A program made the translations under genes and the position numbers. From positions 186,001 through 250,000 of the forward strand of contig NZ_JAADJT010000011.1 in the NCBI RefSeq assembly GCF_011090165.1: a DNA stretch of 64,000 nt, in the 5' to 3' direction. Within the stretch, counting starts at the first letter, position 1; every line of letters begins with the position of its first letter. This document shows positions 42,716 to 51,200 of the stretch, one piece after another. The notes beneath the pieces were generated by a model. It did no database searches. It saw only the letters and a list, made by a program, of their open reading frames with translations, and was not told the origin of the DNA. This stretch comes from Duganella aceris (GTDB lineage Bacteria > Pseudomonadota > Gammaproteobacteria > Burkholderiales > Burkholderiaceae_D).

Positions 42716-43939
42716 GTGGAGTTCAATGCCTCTCGTTTGCACCTGCCTCGTTTTCGCTTGTCGGTCGCGGCCGACCTGTGTGTGGAAACCGTATCGGTGC
42801 CGTCCGACACCAGTAACTTCGCTGTACTGGAACTGTTCACCGAACGCCGGGATCTGAATAGCCTGCCGGTGATCGAGGGCGAGCGCCCCATCGGCCTGAT
42901 CAGCCGCAACATCTTCATGTCGCAGATGTCCAAGCCCTTCTACCACGAACTGTATGGGAAGAAGAGCTGCATCGCCTTCATGGACAAGGAACCGCTGATC
43001 GTCGACGCCGCGATGAGCATCGAGGCGCTGACTTTCCGCGCCGTCGAATCGGGCGAGAAAGCGCTGGCCGACGGCTTCATCGTCACCCGTGACGGCGCGC
43101 TGGCCGGCGTCGGCTTCGGCCTGCAGCTGATGAACGTGGTGGCCAATATGCAGGCGGAGAAAAACCGCCAGATCATGCACAGCATCGACTACGCCAGCGT
43201 GATCCAGCGCGCGCTGCTGCGTCCATCCGACCTGGCCCTGGCCGACGTCCTCGACGACGCCCACCTCGAATGGCAGCCGCGCGACGTGGTCGGCGGCGAC
43301 TTCTACCACTTCGCGCGGTATGAAGACGGCTGGTTCGCCGCCATCGCGGATTGCACCGGCCATGGCGTGCCGGGCGCGTTCATGACCTTGATCTCTTCCT
43401 CCACGTTGACGCAGGCCTTGCAGCAACTGGGCCCGCGCGATCCGGCGGCGTTGATCGGAGAGGTCAACCGCGGCGTCAAGAGCATGCTGGGCCAGATCGA
43501 AGGCAACGGCAACGCCGAATCGAACGACGGCATGGACGCCGCCTTCCTGTGGTTCGACAACGCCACGCGCCAGCTGCACTTCGCCGGCGCCAAGCTGCCG
43601 CTGTTCCAGCTCGACCCGGAACAGCAGGCGGTGCAGACCATCGACGCCGAACGCATGGGCGTCGGCTACGTCGATTCGCCGCAGGACTACGCCTGGAACA
43701 ACAAGGTGATCACGATTCCCGAGGGCAGCCTGCTGTTCCTCACCACCGACGGTCTGATCGACCAGATCGGCGGCGCCAAGGACATCGCCTACGGCAAGCG
43801 CCGCATGCGCGACGTGCTGCTGGCGCAGCGCACCGCCTGCGCGCGCCACGTCAGCCAGGCCATGCTCGACGACTACCAGGCCTGGCAAGGCGCGCAGCCA
43901 CGCCGCGACGACCTGACCTTTTTCTGTTTCCGCCCCTAA
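42716..43939 (+). CDS. CBS-domain SpoIIE/PP2C phosphatase (SiaA-like role)
   Basis: The 407-residue soluble protein has a CBS-type regulatory region (about residues 8-150; FAVLELFTERRDLNSLPVIE, GERPIGLISRNIFM, GKKSCIAFMDKEPLIVDAAM). A short helix linker follows, then a SpoIIE phosphatase domain (about 175-405) with acidic metal ligands in RDVVGGDFYHF, ADCTGHGVPGAFMT and LLFLTTDGLIDQ. It starts with GTG at 42716. It is the first gene of a set followed by SiaB-, SiaC- and SiaD-type genes, so it fills the SiaA place: dephosphorylation of the SiaC protein. Pseudomonas SiaA has a membrane sensor and HAMP domain; here a cytoplasmic CBS pair replaces it, suggesting control by a nucleotide-type ligand. 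Confidence 0.88.
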   Translation: MEFNASRLHLPRFRLSVAADLCVETVSVPSDTSNFAVLELFTERRDLNSLPVIEGERPIGLISRNIFMSQMSKPFYHELYGKKSCIAFMDKEPLIVDAAMSIEALTFRAVESGEKALADGFIVTRDGALAGVGFGLQLMNVVANMQAEKNRQIMHSIDYASVIQRALLRPSDLALADVLDDAHLEWQPRDVVGGDFYHFARYEDGWFAAIADCTGHGVPGAFMTLISSSTLTQALQQLGPRDPAALIGEVNRGVKSMLGQIEGNGNAESNDGMDAAFLWFDNATRQLHFAGAKLPLFQLDPEQQAVQTIDAERMGVGYVDSPQDYAWNNKVITIPEGSLLFLTTDGLIDQIGGAKDIAYGKRRMRDVLLAQRTACARHVSQAMLDDYQAWQGAQPRRDDLTFFCFRP

Positions 43940-43952
43940 GAGGAGCACGATT

Positions 43953-44510
43953 TTGCTGTACGAAGAATTCAACGACTTCTGGGATGTGGCCCGCAAGCGC
44001 AACATCATCTTTTTCTACGTGGGCTACTTTTCGCAGCACGTGGTGGCCGCCATTTCCGAAACCATCAAGGCGCGGCTGGACACGGCCGGCGCGGCGGGAC
44101 CGACGCGGCGCCGCATCTTCTCGTCCTTCGTCGAAATGTCGCAGAACATCATGCACTACTCGTCCGACACGCTGACGCCCGACGAGCAGTCGGACAACCA
44201 GATGCGGCGCGGCTCGTTTTGCATCGGCATGAAGGGCGACAGCTTCTTCCTGCTGTGCGCCAATCCGGTCGACAGCGCCAACGTCGAGCGCATCCGCAGC
44301 CGCCTCGAACCGCTGCACACGATGTCGATGGAGGAAATCAAGTCGGCCTACAAGAAGGCGCTGCGCGACGAGACGCCGGCCGACAGCAAGGGCGCCGGCC
44401 TGGGCTTTCTGACCATGGCGCGCGACGCCAGCGAACCGCTGGAATTCGAATTCGTGCAGGACAACCAGCACCCGGACGCCACGGTCTTCTGCATCAAAGC
44501 GATCATCTGA
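43953..44510 (+). CDS. siaB: SiaB-family protein kinase (DUF6272)
   Basis: The 185-residue protein matches the SiaB/DUF6272 kinase-like family, which phosphorylates SiaC in P. aeruginosa. It has a small GHKL-type fold, with an N-box-like SFVEMSQNIMHYSSD near residues 53-67 and a glycine-containing end GAGLGFLTMARDA. The start is TTG at 43953, with AGGAG about nine bases upstream. It begins 13 bases after the phosphatase stop and 17 bases before the SiaC gene. The opposing phosphatase and kinase flank the shared substrate gene, as expected for a partner switch. The assignment rests on order plus motifs. Confidence 0.85.
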   Translation: MLYEEFNDFWDVARKRNIIFFYVGYFSQHVVAAISETIKARLDTAGAAGPTRRRIFSSFVEMSQNIMHYSSDTLTPDEQSDNQMRRGSFCIGMKGDSFFLLCANPVDSANVERIRSRLEPLHTMSMEEIKSAYKKALRDETPADSKGAGLGFLTMARDASEPLEFEFVQDNQHPDATVFCIKAII

Positions 44511-44527
44511 ATATACTGAGAACTAAC

Positions 44528-44914
44528 ATGGAACCACTCTTTATCGCCGCCTCGCCGACCTCGCCGGAGATCGACTTCCGCTTCGACCAGCACACGCTGT
44601 CGATCAAAGGCGAATCCTATCCGGAGAACGCCGCCGCCTTCTACGGCCCGGTGATCGCGCAGGTGCAGGCTTATCTCGCGGAGCGCAAGGACGCGGCCAT
44701 CACCGTCAACGTCTCGCTGGCCTACTTCAACAGCTCCAGCACCAAGATGCTGTTCTCGTTCTTCGAAGCGCTGAACGACGCCGCCATGGCCGGCAACCAC
44801 GTGCGCCTGAACTGGTACCACGACGAGGACGACGACACCATCCTCGAATTCGGCCAGGAATTGCAGGACGATTTCGGCGCCCTCGACTTCCACGACCATG
44901 CGGTGAGCGGCTGA
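44528..44914 (+). CDS. siaC: SiaC-family regulatory phosphoprotein (DUF1987)
   Basis: The 128-residue protein is a single DUF1987/SiaC domain: PEIDFRFDQHTLSIKGESYP, YFGP-like AAFYGPVIAQVQAYL, then SLAYFNSSSTKMLFSFFEAL and NWYHDEDDDTILEFGQELQ. The SSST cluster lies where SiaC carries its phosphorylated Thr, controlled by the SiaA phosphatase and SiaB kinase. Unphosphorylated SiaC binds and activates the SiaD cyclase in P. aeruginosa (established knowledge). Its stop overlaps the cyclase start as TGATG. This is a small soluble switch protein. Confidence 0.88.
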   Translation: MEPLFIAASPTSPEIDFRFDQHTLSIKGESYPENAAAFYGPVIAQVQAYLAERKDAAITVNVSLAYFNSSSTKMLFSFFEALNDAAMAGNHVRLNWYHDEDDDTILEFGQELQDDFGALDFHDHAVSG

Positions 44915-45711
44915 TGAAACCCGCGGCCGAAGCCGATCTGTTCGCGTTGGAGAGCGCGGCCCTGGCCAACGCCAAGGCCGCGCACGCGGACCCGGGCGCC
45001 GACGCGCGCTCCGCGCTGGCCGAGATGATCGTCCACTACGAGCGCCTGATGCGCGAGAGCCGGCGCCTGATCCGCCGCAGCGACCGCGCCGAGTTCGACA
45101 TGAACCAGATGAACCGCCAGCTGCACGAATTGGCGCAACAGCTGGAATACCGCGCCACCCACGACCCGCTGACCGGAGCGCTGAACCGGGGAGCGGTCAT
45201 CGACCAGGCCAGCGCCTGCCTGGAGAGCCGCGACCTGGCCCTGATCGTGCTCGATATCGATCACTTCAAGTGGGTCAACGACGACTTCGGCCACCCGGCC
45301 GGCGACACCGTCATCAAGACGGTGGTGAACTGCCTGCAGGATCTGCTCGGGCCGGAAGTGGCGATCGGGCGCGTCGGCGGCGAGGAATTCTCGGTGGTGT
45401 GGCCTACCGCTTCGGTGGAAGAGGCGCAGACGGTGGCCGCCAGCATTTGCGACGCCATCGCCGACCAGGTGTTCGGCGCGCCGATCGACCGCCAGATCAC
45501 GGCCAGCGTCGGCGTCAGCTGGAATCCGGCCGGCACCACCTTCGAACTGGCCTACAGCCGCGCCGACGAGGCGCTGTACGCCGCCAAGCGCGCCGGCCGC
45601 AACTGCGTCAAGGTGTACTGGCAGTTGCCGCCGCCGCAGCCTTTATCCCCAGCGTCGGCACCGCCCGCTACTCCGCCAGCGCCCGCAGGCGCCTCAACTC
45701 CCTGCCATTGA
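44914..45711 (+). CDS. siaD: SiaD-like diguanylate cyclase
   Basis: The 265-residue soluble protein has an N-terminal helical stretch (about residues 25-85; coiled-coil-like, EMIVHYERLMRESRRLI) that would bind SiaC, and a GGDEF domain (about 90-245). The active site is RVGGEEF, with metal residues in LIVLDIDHFKWVNDDFGHPA. A proline-rich tail follows. It lacks a transmembrane segment. Its 1-base overlap with the SiaC gene supports co-translation. The 3' end overlaps the convergent YjjJ-type gene by 44 bases. The product is c-di-GMP; in Pseudomonas this locus drives aggregation and biofilm formation. Confidence 0.88.
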   Translation: MKPAAEADLFALESAALANAKAAHADPGADARSALAEMIVHYERLMRESRRLIRRSDRAEFDMNQMNRQLHELAQQLEYRATHDPLTGALNRGAVIDQASACLESRDLALIVLDIDHFKWVNDDFGHPAGDTVIKTVVNCLQDLLGPEVAIGRVGGEEFSVVWPTASVEEAQTVAASICDAIADQVFGAPIDRQITASVGVSWNPAGTTFELAYSRADEALYAAKRAGRNCVKVYWQLPPPQPLSPASAPPATPPAPAGASTPCH

Positions 45712-47074
45712 CACGGCATGTCGCGCGGAAGCCGGCGCTGATGCGTCCATCGGCCGCCGCCATGCTCCAGAACTCGATCGCCGCCTGCGCCGCCGCCAGC
45801 CAGTCCTCGCGCTCCGCCGGCAAAGGCAGCGCCGGCGCGAATTCGCGCGGCGGCAGCTCCACCCCGCGCACCGGCGCATACAGCATCGGCAGCATGTCGT
45901 AGGCCGGCGCGAGCGCCAGCGGCGGCTTGCCCGCCGCGCCGGGAACGAAGGCCAGGTTCCCTTCATGCATATCGTTGTTGCCGATCAGCCGGCCGAAGTG
46001 CCATAAGCGCTTGATCTCGGCGTGGGTATCGGCGCCGACGTAGCGGTCCGCCAGCATGCGCGCCGCGACCTTGATCCAGCCCTCGCCCGCCATGCCGAAC
46101 AGCGCCGCGTCCAGCGCCGCCCAGGTGCAGACCGCCGAGCGGCCGAAATCGCCGTGGCGGTCGAAGCGCACCACCTCCAGCATGGTGCGCTGGCCGTGGC
46201 GCAGCACGCGGCTGCGCGCCGCCGCCACGCCGAGATGATTGCTGATCGTCTCCAGCGCCAGATGCTCGCACACCAGCAGATCCGACCAGCGCTGCGTGCC
46301 GGGCGCGTTGTCGTTGCCGGAGAATTTGACGATGACGTGGGCGCGCTCGCCGTCATGCTCGCGGAAGGCGGTAAACTTGGGGAACTCGCCGCCGGCGGAC
46401 GAGCCGGCGACGCCCGCCTCCATCGCTATCTCCGCCTGGCGCGTGTAGGCCGACTCGATCTCCGCCGCCGCGACCGGCGCCAGACCCTGCCGCAGCGCTT
46501 CCAGGTGGCGGCGGTAGGCCGCTTCGCCAAGGATGTAGTTGCCGGCGGCGTCCGCGCCCAGCGTCGACAACACGTACAGGGTGTCGTCCTCCTGCCACTT
46601 CTGCGGGTCGGCCCCGACTTGCAGCATCTCGGCGAAATTGCGCGCGAAATTCCGGCCGAGGAAACCCTGCGGCCGCATGTCGTCGAGCGGGTATGGCAGG
46701 CCGGGGAACCAGCCGTCGCCCATCTCCGGCGCCAGCGGCCATTCGAGCGGCTGTTCGTAGCGCAGCGCGCAGCCGGCGGGATAGATAGGATCAAGCAGCG
46801 CGACCTGCTCGCCACGGCCCTTGCGGTCGATCCGATACAGCGGAATCGGTTCGCGAACGCCGCGCAGCGGACGGCGCGCCGCATAGCTGGTGCGCCGTGC
46901 CGCGCCGCGCACCACCACCTGGTCGCCCAGTTCCTTCACCATGCGCATCATGGTGGCGCGGCTCAGCGACGACCGGTTTTTCTGCAGGCGGAGCAGCAGA
47001 TCGGCGCCGGAAATCACCCGCGCCAGCCGAAGTATATGCAGCACATCAACGGAAGAAGCCATGAAACGCACCAT
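45668..47074 (-). CDS. yjjJ: HipA-family serine kinase toxin, YjjJ type
   Basis: The 468-residue protein has an N-terminal winged-helix-like region (about residues 8-75; VDVLHILRLARVISGADLLL and RATMMRMVKELGDQ) and a HipA-like kinase domain. Kinase landmarks are GGEFPKFTAF (P-loop-like), HVIVKFSGN, the catalytic GNNDMHEGNLAF and the metal-binding LAPAYDMLPM. A separate HipB antitoxin gene is absent; YjjJ members carry their own helix-turn-helix. The ATG at 47062 (MASSVDVLH) is an alternative start. The 3' end overlaps the convergent cyclase gene. Target proteins are unknown. Confidence 0.85.
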   Translation of the reverse strand: MVRFMASSVDVLHILRLARVISGADLLLRLQKNRSSLSRATMMRMVKELGDQVVVRGAARRTSYAARRPLRGVREPIPLYRIDRKGRGEQVALLDPIYPAGCALRYEQPLEWPLAPEMGDGWFPGLPYPLDDMRPQGFLGRNFARNFAEMLQVGADPQKWQEDDTLYVLSTLGADAAGNYILGEAAYRRHLEALRQGLAPVAAAEIESAYTRQAEIAMEAGVAGSSAGGEFPKFTAFREHDGERAHVIVKFSGNDNAPGTQRWSDLLVCEHLALETISNHLGVAAARSRVLRHGQRTMLEVVRFDRHGDFGRSAVCTWAALDAALFGMAGEGWIKVAARMLADRYVGADTHAEIKRLWHFGRLIGNNDMHEGNLAFVPGAAGKPPLALAPAYDMLPMLYAPVRGVELPPREFAPALPLPAEREDWLAAAQAAIEFWSMAAADGRISAGFRATCRVNGRELRRLRALAE

Positions 47075-47147
47075 GAAACGATTCTAATCGCTCAAATATA
47101 ACATATTCAATGACTTAAAGGATTTTCTGCAAATCCGGTGAAACGAT

Positions 47148-48098
47148 TTACAGAACAATAGTCAATAAGGGTCGGCCGTCGAAATGCGCGCTCAGATTAT
47201 CCACCACAAGCTGCCCCATGGCGTGACGCGTCTCCACGGTCAGGCTGGCCACGTGCGGCGTCATCACCACGTTCTCCAGCGCGCGCAGTTCGGCCGGCAC
47301 CTTGGGCTCGCCGTCGAACACATCCAGCGCCGCCATGCCCAACGCGCCCTCGCGCAACGCGGCGATCAACGCCGCCTGATCCACCAGCGACCCGCGCGCG
47401 ATATTGACCAACGTGCCCGCAGCCCCCAATGCCGCCAGCACCTGCGCATCGATCACATGACGCGTGGCCGGACCGCCCGGCGCGCACACCACAAGATAAT
47501 CGCTCTCATGCGCCAATGCCAGCAAGGATGCGCTGCGCGGCGCCGTCACGCCCTCGATCGCGCGCGGCTGAAAGTAGCGGATCTCCATGCCGAACGCCTG
47601 CGCCCGCGCCGCCACCGCCTGGCCGATGCGACCGAAGCCATACACGCCGCACACCTTGCCGCGCAAGGAGCGCGTCGGCGTCAACGGCTTGCCGGCCTCC
47701 CAATCGCCGGCGCGTACGAAGCGATCCAGCGCCGGCAAGCGGCGAGCCGCGGCCAGCAGCAGCGCCAACGCCAGATCCGCCACATCGTCGGTCAGCACGC
47801 CCGGCGTATTCGTCACCGCGATGCCGCGCGCCCGCGTCGCGGCCAGGTCCACCGCATCGGTGCCGATACCATTGACGGCGACGATCTCCAGCTTGGGCAG
47901 TTGCGCCAACAGAGCCGCATCGATGCCGATCGCGCCGGTGGTCAGCACGCCGCGCACGCCGCCGGCCACGCCGGTCAGCCACGTCGCCTGCTCATCGCGC
48001 GGCTGGCGCCACAGATGGTGGCAAATGAATAGTCGCTCCAACTGCGCCATCACATCGGCCGACGGACTGGCCGCGATTACAAGTACTTCAGGTTTCAT
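47148..48098 (-). CDS. D-2-hydroxyacid dehydrogenase (hydroxypyruvate/glyoxylate reductase type)
   Basis: The 316-residue enzyme has the NAD(P)-binding motif GKVCGVYGFGRIGQAVAARA (about residue 145). The catalytic Arg is in VNIARGSLVDQ, Glu in LDVFDGEPKVP and His in VMTPHVASLT, the family triad. It reduces 2-keto acids such as glyoxylate or hydroxypyruvate to the D-hydroxy acid. The ATG at 48098 (MKPEVLVIAAS) was chosen because the family begins here; the in-frame 13-residue extension has no family match. It stands alone, with the giant kinase divergent 128 bases away. The exact substrate cannot be fixed. Confidence 0.88.
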   Translation of the reverse strand: MKPEVLVIAASPSADVMAQLERLFICHHLWRQPRDEQATWLTGVAGGVRGVLTTGAIGIDAALLAQLPKLEIVAVNGIGTDAVDLAATRARGIAVTNTPGVLTDDVADLALALLLAAARRLPALDRFVRAGDWEAGKPLTPTRSLRGKVCGVYGFGRIGQAVAARAQAFGMEIRYFQPRAIEGVTAPRSASLLALAHESDYLVVCAPGGPATRHVIDAQVLAALGAAGTLVNIARGSLVDQAALIAALREGALGMAALDVFDGEPKVPAELRALENVVMTPHVASLTVETRHAMGQLVVDNLSAHFDGRPLLTIVL

Positions 48099-48226
48099 GT
48101 TGATATCCACTTTGGTTCGCATGTGGCGATTGTACAAGCGCAGTCGATTTCCCGTTGCTACTCGTGGACATTCCAGCAGCTATTACGTATGCTCTGGATA
48201 ACCTTTGAACAGGAGTGCGCCCCGCC

Positions 48227-51200
48227 TTGAACGCCCACGTCCTTACCCGGCATCTCCGTGCGATGGCAGCGCGCTGGCTGGCCCGTGCCGCCTTCGCGAT
48301 GGCGATGCTGGCCGCCGCCGGCGCCGCGCACGCCGGACCCGATCGCTGGGACAGACTGGCGACGCCGCTGTTCGAACATCTCGGACTGAACGAGGGCCTG
48401 CCCAACGCGGTCGCGATGGCGCTGGCGCAGGACGGCGACGGCTATATCTGGGTCGGCACGCAGAGCGGCCTGGCGCGCTGGGACGGCTATCATGTGCGTA
48501 GCTTCCAGCACGACGCCGCCGACGCCGGCAGCCTCCCCGGTGACTTTATCCAGGCGCTGCACGTCGATAAGCGCGGCCACCTATGGGTAGGCACCACCGC
48601 CTCCGGGCTGGCCATGTACGACAAAAGCACCGAGCGCTTCGTCCGTCCCAACGATGAACTCAGCCGGGGCCAGGTCAACGCCATCGCCAGCGACGCCAAG
48701 GGCAACCTGTGGATAGGCACGCCCACCGGCCTGCGCTACTACGACGTGGTGCAAGGCTCGCTGCGCCGTTACACGCACGAAGACACGCCCGGCCTGCCGG
48801 ACAACCAGATCCGCGCGTTGCTCACGGACCGCGCCGGCAACCTGTGGATAGGCTCGGGCAGTGGGCTGTCGCGCATGAAGCCTGGCGGCACCATCCTCAC
48901 CATCCCGATCGCGGCCGAATCCAACAGCACCCACCACGACGCGGTGCTGTCGATCGGCGAAAACCACCAGGGACAGATCGCCTTCGGCACGCTGAAGAGC
49001 GGCTTCGGCGTCGTCAACGCGCAAGCCGACAGCGGACGCATCGTCGTCCCCAAGGACATCAAGGGACTACAGTCCAACATGGTGCTGGCGGTGACCGAAA
49101 GCGTCTCGGGCGTCTGGTGGCTCAGCACCTACGGCGGCGGCGTGATCGAATACGAACCCAACACCGGACGCGCCACGCGCATCCTGCACCAGCCGGCGGT
49201 GCCCTTCAGCCTCAGTAACGACCGCACCGCCGCGCTGCTGCGCGGACGCAGCGGCATCGTCTGGGTCGCCACCGAGCGCGGCGTCGACATCTACAACCCG
49301 CACAGTGCCGGCATCGACGCGGTGTTCGGCGCCGAAGGCGCGCAGGAGGCGTCGGTCACCGCGTTGATGACCGACAGCCGAGGCGACGTCTGGATCGCCC
49401 TCGCCGACCAGGGCGTCGACATCGTACGGCTCGACGGTGCCCGGCGCGCCGCCCTGCGCCCGGATCCCACCCGCCCCGAGCGCGCGCTGCCCAGCCGCGT
49501 GGTGCTGTCGCTGGCCGAAGCGGAACCCGGCGAGGCCTGGATCGGCACCCAGCTTGGTCTCTATCACACCAGCGCGCACGGCAGCATGGTGCAGCGGGTC
49601 GACCTGCCGGACACCAATCCCTATCCCCGCATCGGCACCATCCTGCGCCACAAAGGCAAACTGTGGCTAGGCACCTTCGACGGCCTGCTGGAATACGACC
49701 CGGCGGCCAACACCTTGCGGCGCTACGCACAGGGCCCGGCCGAAACGGGAGGCCTGAGCGACAACCGCATCCACACCGTGCAGGCCGACGCCGACGGCGC
49801 GCTGTGGATCGGCACCCGCGACGGCTTGAACCGGCTCGATCCCGACAGCGGCAAGGTGGAGCAGATCCGTGCCAATCCGGGCAAGGCCGACGCGCTGTCG
49901 GAAGCCGTCATCAGTTCGCTGGCGATCGACCGCCGCAGCCGCCTGTGGGTCGGCACCTACGGCGGCGGCATCTGCGTGATGACCGGCCGCGACGCCCTGG
50001 GACAACCGGTATTTGAACGCATCGGCACCCGCGCCGGACTGGAGACCGGCACCATCATGGCGCTGCAGGCCGACCCGGTGGGACGGATCTGGGCCGCGAC
50101 GCTGGACAGCATCGCCGTCATCGATTCAAGCACGCTGCGGGTGCGCGCCCTGACCCGTGCCGACGGCCTGGCCTTCCGCACCTTCTTCATCAACGCCAGC
50201 ACCGTCACCATGGAGCGCGACCTGCTGTTCGGCGCCAGCTCCGGCATGGCGGTGGTGTATCCGGGGCGGCTCAACGACTGGAGCTATCGCCCGCCGCTGG
50301 TGATCAGCTCCGTGCGCCTGGACCAGCGCCCGCTGGCGCCGGCGCAGCTGGCCGGCGCCGACGGCCCGACGCTGACGTTGCAGCCGCAGGACCAGGGGTT
50401 CGAAGTGGAGCTGGCGGCGCTGGACTACTCGGCGCCGCAGCGCAACCGCTACGCCTACCTGCTCGAGGGCTTCGACAAGGGCTGGATCGACGCCGACGCC
50501 AGCCGCCGCATCGCCGCCTACAGCCGCCTGCCGCCGGGCAGCTACCGGCTGCGCATGCGCGGCAGCAACCGCGACGGCCTGTGGAACGCCGAGGAGCTGA
50601 CGCTGCGGGTGGAAGTGCTGCCGGCCTGGCACCAGACCTGGTGGGCGCGATTGGGCTACTTCCTGGTCACCTGCGTGCTGGCGTGGGCGCTGGTGCGCTG
50701 GCGCGTACGGCACCTGCACCACAAGGGCGAAGCGTTGCAGGCGCTGGTCTACTCGCGCACCCAGCATCTGGAAAAACTCAACGCCATCGTCAAATCGATC
50801 AACGAACAGCTGGACTTCGACGCGCTGCTGCACACCATCCTGCACGAATCGACCGTCATTAAAGGCATCGACTCGGCGCTGGCCCTGGTGCGCGAACCCG
50901 GCGCCACCACGCTCAGCCTGCGCGCGGCCTGGGGCCGCATCGACGCCACCGCCACCGACAGCTACCGCATCGACCAGCGCCAGGCCGAGCTGCGCTACGC
51001 GCCACCGGACTGCATGATCGCGCCGGACATCTTCGAAGTGCACCACCAGGACTCGCTGCCGGGCGACGTCTGCGCGCTGCTGTCGGTGCGGGTGGTGCTC
51101 GACGGCCAGGTCGAGGGCTACCTGATTTTCGAGAACTACCAATACCGCGCCGCCTTCTCCGACAGCGACCTGGATCTGTTGAAGGCTTTGAAAGAACCTT

